Positions 55,490 to 64,000 of a DNA stretch of 64,000 bases are shown in pieces. Origin of the DNA: Uloborus plumipes (lineage: Eukaryota; Arthropoda; Arachnida; Araneae; Uloboridae). The stretch lies in NCBI GenBank assembly GCA_038373865.1, contig JAXGGA010002940.1, positions 47,780 to 111,779 of the forward strand. Reading direction: 5' to 3'. Position 1 is the first letter of the stretch, and the number at the start of each line of letters is the position of its first letter. Made by a program: the position numbers and the translations under genes. The notes under the pieces were generated by a model, which saw nothing but the letters and a program-made list of their open reading frames with translations, did not search any database and was not told the origin of the DNA.

Positions 55490-57856
55490 TAGGGTGGGGC
55501 GAAAAATAAAAATTTTTTCAGATCAACTTCTAATAGCTGCCAAAAGTTGTCTTTGGTGATAGTTAGCTTTTGTGCAAATTTTGAGAAAAATCGGTTAATA
55601 TCTTCAGGGGGCGCTGCGATCGCAAAGTTTTACCATAGCTTTTATAGAGATTTTATGGTTAAAATATGAAAAACAATGCCGTTAGCTTATCTCATTGCAT
55701 TTTTTTACTCATAAGATATATTCATGCATTCAAAGCATAAGAAAAAACTCACAATAATGATTTTACATGATATATTTATATTTCAAGCATCTTAAAAAGA
55801 GACAAAACAGTGAAAAATAGTGATTTTTAGGACAATATTAAGTAAAAACTGAATTTTTTTTTACAAAATGTGACATAAAAATTATGAAACTGCAAACATA
55901 TGACAACATTAAACAGCATTACTTAAAAATAAATGAAATGATTTTAAAAATTTGTACAAATGTACAAAACGTACATGATACAAAATATTATGTGCTACAG
56001 TTTCAGCTTTCACAAAAAATGTTTTTTATTTTCAAAGAAAGGGCCTTTAACCGTGCACGAACGAAACCATCCCTCGTTTATATTCCACTTATGGTCAGTG
56101 ATGCATCCATTACCAACTTGACGCTGTGTTCCACGGATTGAATATGACAAATAAATGTCCACATGTTTCAAAGAAAATGGGAAACATCTTCGGTTTTCAC
56201 CGTGTAACTTGTCTTCAGATGACATCATTATTATAGGAGGCTCTGTTATAAGCACGTTTTCAAACTGCCAATTTATGAAGTCTGCATAGTCGGAAGAAAA
56301 GTTAATCTCAAAAATGATAAAAGTGTGGATGTCATTACTATACAGAGAATCAGAGAATTGGTGTTTCTTACTCTTGAAATTTGACGAGCAACTAATTGCC
56401 GTACATGCCTTTGATCATCATTTAACATTACCAGCAAAATTTTTTTAGTAGTATATACAAAAAAAAAAAAAAAAGCTATTCTCTGAATAACTGGCTTGAT
56501 GACATGTAACAGGGTGTCTGGTAAATAATGCGACTATTAGAATAACTTGCCACAAGTTTCGTGCACCATCCTTGCATGATGAGTTGCACTTAATGAGAAA
56601 CCAGCAAGGTGCACATTTAACAATGACTGAAACTATTCTTTTTAAGTTTGCTGTCGGATATTCTGTGCCGATGTTTAAGCTTAAATTTAATTGACTGTCA
56701 TGAGCCATCTAGAATGACTCCAGGAACTAGATACTGTTTCAGAAAGATGTATGGAGCGGTTGGTCACTAATAAAGGCTTCAAATATTTCCAGTAAATATT
56801 TCTGGTCTGATCTTAGGTCAGCTCTGTCGATAGTTGGCATGGTTTGCATACTGTCCTGAACTGCCTCATATTTCACTATAGTTAGGGATTTGCAGCCTGT
56901 CAACATTTTGCCAATAGAAATGCTGAACCCACGGGGACCAGTTGTTCATCCATCTGAGTATTCTACTAAGTGGAGAAGAAGCTGACCATGAAGCATGCCA
57001 TGCAGCTGACAAATTAACCGCTGCAATGGCCTATTAAAAATGTTTCAAGACGTTATATTTAACCACCTTTGCTAATAACAGAACCTCCCATAACAATGAT
57101 ATCATCTGAAGACGAGCTACATGACTTGAAAACCGGAGATATAACCCATTTTCTTCGATACATGTGAACATTTACTATTGATACTCAATCCGTGAAATCT
57201 AGCGTAAAGTTGGTGACGGATGCATCACTGACCATGACCACAAGTGGAATAGAAACGAGGGATGGTTTCGTTCGTGCACGTTTAAAGGCTTGAAAGGAAC
57301 TACCTTTCTTTGAAAATAAAAAAGATTTTTTGTGAAAGCTCAAACTGTGACACATAAAATTTTCGTATCATGTACGTTTTGTACATTTGTACATATTTTC
57401 AAAATTATATTTCATTTATTTTTTAGTAATACTGTTAAATGTTGTCATGTGTTTGCGTTTTATAATTTGTATGTCCCATTTTGTAAAAAAAAATCAGTTT
57501 TTACTTAATATTGTCCTTAAAATCACTATTTTTCACTGTTTTGTCTCTTTTTAAGATGCTTGAAATATAAATATATCATGTAAAATCATTTTTGTGAGTT
57601 ATTTCTTATGCTTTGAATGCATGAATATATCTTATGAGTAAAAAAATGCAATGAGATAAGCTAACGGCATTGTTTTTCATATTTTAACCATAAAATCCCT
57701 ATAAAAGCTATGGTAAAACTTTGCGATCGCAGCGCCCCCTGAAGATATGAACCGATTTTTCTCAAAATTTGCACAAAAGCTAACTATCACCAAAGACAAC
57801 TTTTGGCAGCTATTAGAAGTTGATCTGAAAAATTTTTTATTTTTCGCCCCACCCTA
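55490..57856. mobile_element. hAT-like foldback element with TAGGGTGGGGCG ends
   Basis: The ends TAGGGTGGGGCGAAAAATAA and the reverse complement are flanked by a perfect 8-bp duplication ATACACAT (55482-55489, 57857-57864). The arms are about 780 bp each (55490-56265 mirrored by 57070-57856; GCGATCGCAAAGTTTTACCA near 55617 against 57709). The 0.8 kb loop carries remnants of a protein on the minus strand. TAGGG plus 8 bp is compatible with hAT. Confidence 0.88.
56465..56966 (-). pseudogene. Remnant of a recurrent transposon-encoded protein
   Basis: Minus-strand pieces in changing frames read RGFSISIGKMLTGCKS, SDQKYLLEIFEAFISD, then SHSRWLMTVN, then CAPCWFLIKCNSSCKDGARN, then YLPDTLLHVIKPVIQRIA. 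From general knowledge this order (DQ-YL-EI, HSRWLTTANR, YAPMWF-IK, CKDG-H, YLP, VIQRNA) is that of an uncharacterised protein found in many copies in arthropod and cnidarian genomes. It has stops and frameshifts. It lies in the loop of the TAGGGTGGGG foldback, so it is probably what is left of that element's own gene. The function of the family is not established to my knowledge. Confidence 0.65.
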
Positions 57857-58569
57857 ATACACATGTTAGTGAGAAGAAAAGAACAAAAATCAACCTCCAA
57901 CATTGACGCAGCATTTAAATGTGTGAGTTGGTGGAAGAAAGGAACAAGTCAGGTCTTTGTTCCCTTCTTCCTACTAATTAGGCAAACCTAAGGCTAGGGA
58001 GCAGCACTGTTGCCGTGAATCTTTATCATTTGGTTGGATAACAAATTCTATCATAACCTACCTATTTTGTTTTGATAAAAAATTCAGTTTTGAAATTACT
58101 TAGTGAAAGTTCGCAAATATGTCATCCATGTTTAATAAACATATTTTTTGATTATTTTGTTGTCCTAATCAATTTTTTTAAATATTGTTACAATAATCTT
58201 TCATTAAACAAGGACTTTTTCAAACAAACATCATACCTGTAAGCTGTTTTACTTGAAAATCTCTATACCATCGCATTAGTTTGAAGAAGGGAACAAATCC
58301 AATGACTTTGATGGCCCGTAAATCCTTACATACAATAGATAAACTCAAAATGTAAAATACATCCAATTACTTTAAAGGTAGATAATGCTACAAATGAATC
58401 AGAAAAAAATAAAAAAATAATTCAGTATTTTAGAAGGTTTTTTTCGATTTCCCGAAAAACTACTTTTTGGATTTGTTCCCTTCTTCAAACTGCCGATTCA
58501 ATTGACAGCTGCCTCACGACATCGCTGTAAAATTAATATCAAAAACTATTAGTAGAAATTGAAGGGGTG

Positions 58570-58790
58570 GTTCATAAGTGCTGTAAAAAGTGTTCTAAAA
58601 AGTTACAATGTGTTCTAAAGACATGCATTTGTTTTCAAAGAGTGTTCTCAAATGGGTTCTCAAAGGAATTGTATATATGTTAAACCAAATAAGTATTTCA
58701 AAAAGTGCTCTCAGTAGTGTTTTGGTAAGTGCTTTAAAAAGTGCTTCAAAATGTTCTAAAAAACAAGTGCCTGTTCAAGCACGTGAACAT
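58570..58790. repeat. Degenerate AAAGTGTTCTAAAA repeats
   Basis: AAAAAGTGTTCTAAAAAGT, ATGTGTTCTAAAGAC, AGAGTGTTCTCAAA, GTGCTCTCAG, AGTGCTTTAAAAAGTGCTTC recur with a loose 15-25 bp spacing. It gives rise to a low-complexity Ser/Lys-rich open frame that I do not regard as a gene. Confidence 0.55.
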
Positions 58791-58799
58791 TTGCGCATA

Positions 58800-59679
58800 T
58801 GTTAAGTTCCATATTTTTCAAAATGTAATTTTTTTTTTCTTTCAATACCATGTTTTTAAAACTAAAAAAGTATGTTTCAGTGAATGTATTTCAGCGTACA
58901 GCTTGATAAAGCATAAATTGTTAAGCTCTTTTTCTCCTTCTTTTATATTTTTTTAACAAATTATATGCGAACGCAATTTTTCTAAATTATATTTGTCCAT
59001 ACAACATTGCTGCTGGTGTTAACTATGAAACACCAATGCATAAGGCGCTCTGAAGACATTTGCACGACGGCGCCGATCAGGCTTGGCGCGGCCCTGGCTG
59101 TCACTTATTGTCGTAGAACAGAGCAGGAGCTTCGATAAATGTGTTTCATATACTTCTACTTCTGGAATTAAAAAAAGAGCAGTTATCACTTGTTCTCAGG
59201 AGTTTTTACCTTATCATTCACTTTCAGTTGACTTCGGAGTTGTAAAGGAGTTTTTCCAAGAGAATATAGCTGGATGTCCATAGAAATTTTATGAATCACA
59301 AAAATTTTGCTCACTTTAAGCGGAGTTTACTCATTAAAGCAAGTTATGCTCTCATTTTACCAAAAAAATTTTGATTTCCTCATGAAACTAGGTTCTTATA
59401 ATCAGTGCTCATTGTCAATAAGCTCTACTATATGCATAACACATGGCATTGGAGAAACAGAAAAATAATGAGCTGTAAATACTTTTATTCTCAACAAGAA
59501 AGGGCTGGATGTGTTATATTATTTTTTTATTTTCAAAAAAAAAAAAAAGTTTAAAAAATAATAACTATCAGTTCTTTTTAAAATTTAAGTATAGAAATTC
59601 TGGGTTTCAGTTTTCTGGATTTCAAAATTCTGACAACTAGGTCTCATACTGTAGTAATGTAACTTGCAATTTTATAATT
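58800..59679. other. Gene-free stretch
   Basis: A 66-codon open frame at 59083-59283 (KKRAVITCSQEFLPYHSLS) has no low complexity but no recognised family. Otherwise AT-rich. Confidence 0.35.
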
Positions 59680-60599
59680 GGGTCAATCCATTTCAAATCA
59701 CCCAATATGAATAAAATTTGTTGCTCAACATTTTTAATTTCCCTGATTCTTTTATCATGGATTACCTATGGGTAGACATGAACAAAACTGCAATTGAAAA
59801 AAATTTACATGCTATATTTTTTATTTGGCAGCCATTTCAAAATGGCGATTTGGCAAATTTGATAGAAAAACAGGGTTTGCGAAAAATTTTATTGCCAAGT
59901 CGTTTTTAAAGATATCAAAATAATTTAAAAACCAGTTTGTTCAGCATAAAATTACCTTTAAATACATTTTCTTTGAATTTCCCTATCATGTAAGAAAGTT
60001 GGTCAAAATCTTTCTCGAAAAACTAGGAAAAAGCGCAGAAATTGGTAATTTTTAAGACCATAAATTTTTATGAAGGAAGAGAGACTCAGCAATATTATTT
60101 TATTTGTGTGTTTGAGTACTCATAATACTACCAGCAGCATAAGTTTTAGTCTTTAAAATGAACTCCTTTTTTTTCTACGGGTCTTCAAAAATGGCGGAAA
60201 ACGCGAAAATGCCAATTTTTGTAGGCCAATATCTGAAAAGGGACTGAATGAAAAAAAAAAGAAAATTATATAAAATGTTCCTAATACTAATAAGAATATC
60301 TCACAAAAAAATTATGACTGAGACTCAACTGCGTTTTGAGTTATTGAGCTGCGAATTTCAACAAAAACGCTACCTTTTTTATACACTCGTGCAATGCTAA
60401 ATTAGCAACTAAGGCTTAAAATTATCTTAACTGACAAAGCTAAATAATGCTGAAATATATAAGTTAACAATGCACTTTTAATTACATCTGTTTTTAAAAA
60501 ATAATCGACAGTAGTACTAGTACTACCGTAAAATGAACTACCGTTCATGAACTTACCCATATGTTTTATGCACTACAATGGTGTAAACTATTACACACA

Positions 60600-60899
60600 T
60601 TAATGTTTTTTAAATATACTTTTGTGTCTCTCTCTTACTCTTAAATACTTGCCAGCTGTAATTTTGGTTAAAAAGTTGAACAAACATGATATTTCATTGC
60701 ACAGTTTATCAGTTATGTTGTGTGTTCTTCCAGAAAAAGTTGTGAGTTCCAATGAAGTAACCTTACGTACTATTTTCTTTGCGGGTACCCACGCAGTATC
60801 ATTTTTTGACAGTTGAAAGGCAGTTTTTGGTCCAGAAGGATAAAAGAAATGCACCAAAATATCATTGTTAGCTTTACTTTTGTCTTCAACTTTTCCCAT
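60600..60899 (-). pseudogene. Transposon protein C-terminal domain, left arm copy
   Basis: Reads MGKVEDKSKANNDILVHFF, PSGPKTAFQLSKNDTAWVPA, VTSLELTTFSGRTHNIT and ends near KSIFKKH. The pattern (WW-x-VEDxS, D-x-V-FxHPxGP, WVP, SGR) recalls a C-terminal domain seen in transposon-associated proteins of arthropods and cnidarians; this is from general memory. It is truncated at its N-terminus by a TAG before MGK. Confidence 0.5.
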
Positions 60900-61161
60900 C
60901 TACCACTTCTCATCCTATATACAGGCAACAAAGTCATTATTTGTGAATGACGACACATTTGTAAATAGTATTGAAGTCTGATGATCATCAAAGTTCAAGT
61001 CTGTGGAAGTAACAAAGCACCTGATTTGATTGTTATTTAAGGGAACATATGTGTGATAACCTTGTATCTTTCACTGTTAAACAATATTCAAATCTTTCAG
61101 TCAGTGTGTTTTCCATTCGCTCAATTACAGCTGAAGAAACATACATATATGTTGTTTAACA

Positions 61162-61539
61162 GTGAAAGGTACAAGAGGTTATCACAGATATGTTTCCTTA
61201 AAGAATAATCAAATCAGGTGCTTTGTTACTTCCACAATCTTGAGCTTTGATGATCATCAGATTGAGAGAGATGAGAAGTGGTGGATGGAAAAAGTTGAAG
61301 ACAAAAGTGAAGCTAACAATGATATTTTGGTGCAATTCTTTCATCCTTCTGGACCAAAAACTGCCTTTCAACTGTCAAAAAATGATACTGAGTGGGTACC
61401 CGCAAAGAAAATAGTACGTAAAGTTACTTCATTGGAACTTACAACGTTTTCTGGAAGAACACACAACATAAGTGATAAACTGTGCAATGAAATATCATGT
61501 TTGTTCAACTCTTTAACCAAAATTACAGCTGTCAAGTAG
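61162..61539 (+). pseudogene. Transposon protein C-terminal domain, right arm copy
   Basis: A 125-residue open frame includes GTRGYHRYVSLKNNQIRCFV, FDDHQIERDEKWWMEKVED, LVQFFHPSGPKTAFQLSKND, EWVPAKKIVRKVTSLELTTF and GRTHNISDKLCNEI, ending ITAVK. It is longer at the N-terminus than the left copy and keeps the WW that the other arm lost. Both arms are about 90% alike over the shared part. No catalytic motif is present, so it is only the C-terminal part of whatever protein this was. Confidence 0.55.
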
Positions 61540-61597
61540 TTAAGAGTTAAACACAAAAGTATATTTAAGAAACATTAATGTGTGCAATAGTTTACAC

Positions 61598-63122
61598 CAG
61601 TGGTTCTCAACGGGGGCGATACCGCCCCCCGGTGGGCGGTGGGAAGATGTTGAGGGGCGGTGAAACTATTTTGGGCGGCAGGGGGGCGGTGGACAGATTT
61701 TGGGCGGTAAGGGGGCGGTTGGTATATTTTCAAATGTGCTTGTGAGGACATCTTTTATGCGTGGTGGCAGGAAATCCTCATCTATTATATCACCAAGGGA
61801 TTGCTTAAAATTTTATTTTCTGCGGATATCTTCCGAGCCCTGATCTTTCTCCCAGCGTCATGAAGGATAACTTAAAATTTGACAATAGCACTTGAATTTG
61901 AGAGCCACCTAACTTAACCGACTTTTTATGTTGTTAGATCATTCCCCCTAACAACATCAAAGGTAGATAGGTACACAATCGCATTTTTCACAGTGCAATG
62001 TGAAAAAAACTTCCGCAGAAAACTCTCGAACCTTGACTATTCCCTTTTCATCAACAAAAACAGTTAAAATTTTGCGTTTTTTATACTTCAATTTCGGAGA
62101 ACATTAGCAGGAGCTCTGACTCCCTAACATTACTAAACTTAGCCTTTAAATAACTTCAATTACGAAAAATCTTAATCAGAGCCCTGTTTCTCCCTAGTTA
62201 ATGTTACCAGAAAATTGTCAAAAATTACGTCAATTTTATATGCTTCACCGGGGGGCGGAATCTGAACTTCAGTGTCAACACCACGAAACCTAAAATTAAA
62301 GAAACTGCATTTTTTAGACTTCATTTTCGAAACAAATTTCGGGGGATATCCTCGATATTTCACCGCCGTCTTTACTCTGATGTCGCCAAAAGCATATTTA
62401 TAACTTTTGTTACGTTACCTAACCTTCAAAGCAATAAATCAATCAAAAAGAATTTCTTTGAATTGAACCTATCTCGTGATTTGTAAATTCAACTTATGCT
62501 AGTTTTTTTAATTAAAATTTGATTTATAATCTTTAAAGGTGACAGGTACGGGCTATAGTTTCAAGTCTTTGTCCCTCCTGGGGAAAATAGAAGGAACAGC
62601 TCTGTTATTGCCTTTCCTCAGTAAAATCCTATATCTGTAAATAATAAATAGGGGATGCGTATTGCATAGTTGCAAGTAAACAAGAGCAAGACTGTTTGGG
62701 ATCGGACTGTTCAGGAACTATTTGAACGTAATTAATTATTCAAAATATATTGGTTTTCAAAAAAAAGTTGAAAACGATGCATTTTTATTTCAAACCATGT
62801 TGTTCTTACTTACCATAAAAATGGTTCACTCATTTAAGGCACTCATTAAGGCCCATTCTAGGCACTTGGTTGTTACTGACACAGTTTTTTAGAGGGGGAA
62901 AAATGCCCGCTTTTTCTAAAAATTATCTTAACGAAAAGAAAAATGACTATAGATTAAAAAAACTTATGCTTTTTAACTATCTGTTTGGGCAAAATTTTAG
63001 AGTTAAACCGGTCAAGAAAACTACTCCCCCTTCTTCACTTTTACATCCGTCCGCAAAGGGGGCGCTGAAAAAAATTTCAACCCTAAAGGGGGCGGTAGCT
63101 GTAAAAAGGTCGAGAACCACTG
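61598..63122. mobile_element. hAT element with CAGTGGTTCTCAAC ends
   Basis: The ends CAGTGGTTCTCAAC and CGAGAACCACTG, the classic Charlie-type hAT terminus, lie between perfect copies of GTTTACAC (61590-61597, 63123-63130). Near both ends are GGGGCGGT/AAGGGGGCGGT motifs. The left arm of the surrounding foldback has GTGTAAAC once at the matching place, an empty site. No transposase found in 1.5 kb. Confidence 0.92.
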
Positions 63123-64000
63123 GTTTACACCATTGTAGTGCATAAAACATATGGGTAAGTTCAAGAACAGTAGTTCATTTTACGGTAGTACTAGTACTAC
63201 TGTCGATTATTTTTTAAAAATAGATGTAATTAAAAGTGCATTGTTAACTTATATATTTCAGCATTATTTAACTTTGTCAGTTAAGATAATTTTAAGCCTT
63301 AGTTGCTAATTTAGCATTGCACGAGTGTATAAAAAAGGTAGCGTTTTTGTTGAAATTCGCAGCTCAATAACTCAAAACGCAGTTGAGTCTCAGTCATAAT
63401 TTTTTTGTGAGATATTCTTATTAGTATTAGGAACATTTTATATAATTTTCATTTTTTTTCATTCAGTCCCTTTTCAGATATTGGCCTACAAAAATTGGCA
63501 TTTTCGCGTTTTCCGCCATTTTTGAAGACCCGTAGAAAAAAAAGGAGTTCATTTTAAAGACTAAAACTTATGCTGCTGGTAGTATTATGAGTACTCAAAC
63601 ACACAAATAAAATAATATTGCTGAGTCTCTCTTCCTTCATAAAAATTTATGGTCTTAAAAATTACCAATTTCTACGTTTTTTCCTAGTTTTTCGAGAAAG
63701 ATTTTGACCAACTTTCTTACATGATAGGGAAATTCAAAGAAAATGTATTTAAAGGTAATTTTATGCTGAACAAACTGGTTTTTAAATTATTTTGATATCT
63801 TTAAAAACGACTTGGCAATAAAATTTTTCGCAAACCCTGTTTTTCTATCAAATTTGCCAAATCGCCATTTTGAAATGGCTGCCAAATAAAAAATATAGCA
63901 TGTAAATTTTTTTCAATTGCAGTTTTGTTCATGTCTACCCATAGGTAATCCATGATAAAAGAATCAGGAGAATTAAAAATGTTGAGCAACACGACTGGGT

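Larger units (their letters stand above)
55397..58504. mobile_element. MITE with GAAGAAGGGAAC repeats, split by a hAT foldback
   Basis: A 30-bp perfect inverted end, CAATTGAATCGGCAGTTTGA and onward through AGAAGGGAAC, lies at 55397 and ends at 58504. Additional GAAGAAGGGAACAAA-type motifs occur inside at 57933-57975 and 58278-58292. Without the nested foldback it is about 0.73 kb. No clear target duplication. Confidence 0.65.
59680..64000. mobile_element. Second GGGTCA-ended long foldback element, right end outside the window
   Basis: The left arm starts GGGTCAATCCATTTCAAATC at 59680. Its text is mirrored from 61140 to the window end, for example TTATCATGGATTACCTATGG at 59753 and its complement at 63935. 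The loop is about 61085-61152. The right arm carries a 1.5 kb hAT. Both arms encode the same protein domain near the loop, facing inward from the arm ends. The end sequence resembles that of the element at 38592 (GGGTCATTCCATGTCAAGTG). Confidence 0.82.

Noticed and set aside
55202..55492. 96-codon open frame before the foldback
   Set aside because: It runs across the boundary of the 55397 MITE and into the target duplication, so it is a chance composite.
58608..58805. Ser/Lys-rich open frame
   Set aside because: It is the translation of the degenerate AAAGTGTTCTAAAA repeats.
59083..59283. 66-codon open frame with non-repetitive composition
   Set aside because: No splice context, no recognised motif, and surrounded by repeat DNA; noted only in the stretch description.
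1..64000. tRNA, rRNA genes or CRISPR arrays
   Set aside because: No cloverleaf-like A/B box pairs, conserved rRNA text or regularly spaced identical repeats were seen; the regular repeats present are tandem or inverted transposon parts.

Overview
The window is eukaryotic, AT-rich repeat DNA with no sign of bacterial gene organisation. It has long introns or intergenic DNA, homopolymer tracts, and densely nested transposable elements. The mix (BEL/Pao and Ty3/gypsy LTR elements, Penelope-like elements, a Tc1-like transposon, a Helitron with arthropod-style ends, many hAT-type elements and long foldback elements) suggests an arthropod, perhaps an arachnid. The species guess is inference only. 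No intact host gene is visible. The only host-gene candidates are two short putative exons at 27092-27195 and 29185-30386.

Region 1 (1-3736): a non-autonomous Helitron (849-2584) in otherwise featureless repeat DNA. Region 2 (3741-20284): a nest of insertions that can be read almost to the base. A TTAA-flanked MITE was split by a BEL/Pao retrotransposon (4090-19734, TSD ATATT). That element was in turn hit by a 3.7 kb hAT-type element in gag (carrying a Tc1-like transposon), a TA-flanked MITE in gag, a 5.8 kb hAT-type element in pol (carrying two smaller hAT MITEs) and a hAT foldback in the 3' LTR. Region 3 (20475-25818): a second copy of the 5.8 kb element at an independent site (TSD ATATGGGC).

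Region 4 (25827-30392): the candidate host exons, two TGAAGGG-ended foldback MITEs, and a 1 kb hAT element sitting in the second exon. Region 5 (31027-38340): a succession of hAT, TTAA-type and foldback elements, including a cluster of TAAGTGG motifs. Region 6 (38592-46714): an 8 kb foldback element with GGGTCATTCC ends. It holds a broken Ty3/gypsy element (40441-43722) near its centre and a 2 kb hAT in its right arm. Region 7 (46889-51768): more MITEs and two Penelope-like copies arranged head to head, both with decayed hammerhead-like 3' motifs. Region 8 (53122-64000): a probable solo LTR, several hAT elements, a hAT-like foldback with remnants of a recurrent transposon protein, and a second GGGTCA-ended foldback whose two arms each encode the same protein domain in opposite directions. 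This last element runs off the window end.

Almost everything coding here is the remains of mobile elements, with stops, frameshifts, internal deletions and substituted catalytic residues. The value of the window is mainly its insertion stratigraphy: about a dozen hAT-type insertions have readable 7-8 bp target duplications, and several were found by comparing a filled with an empty site inside the window.
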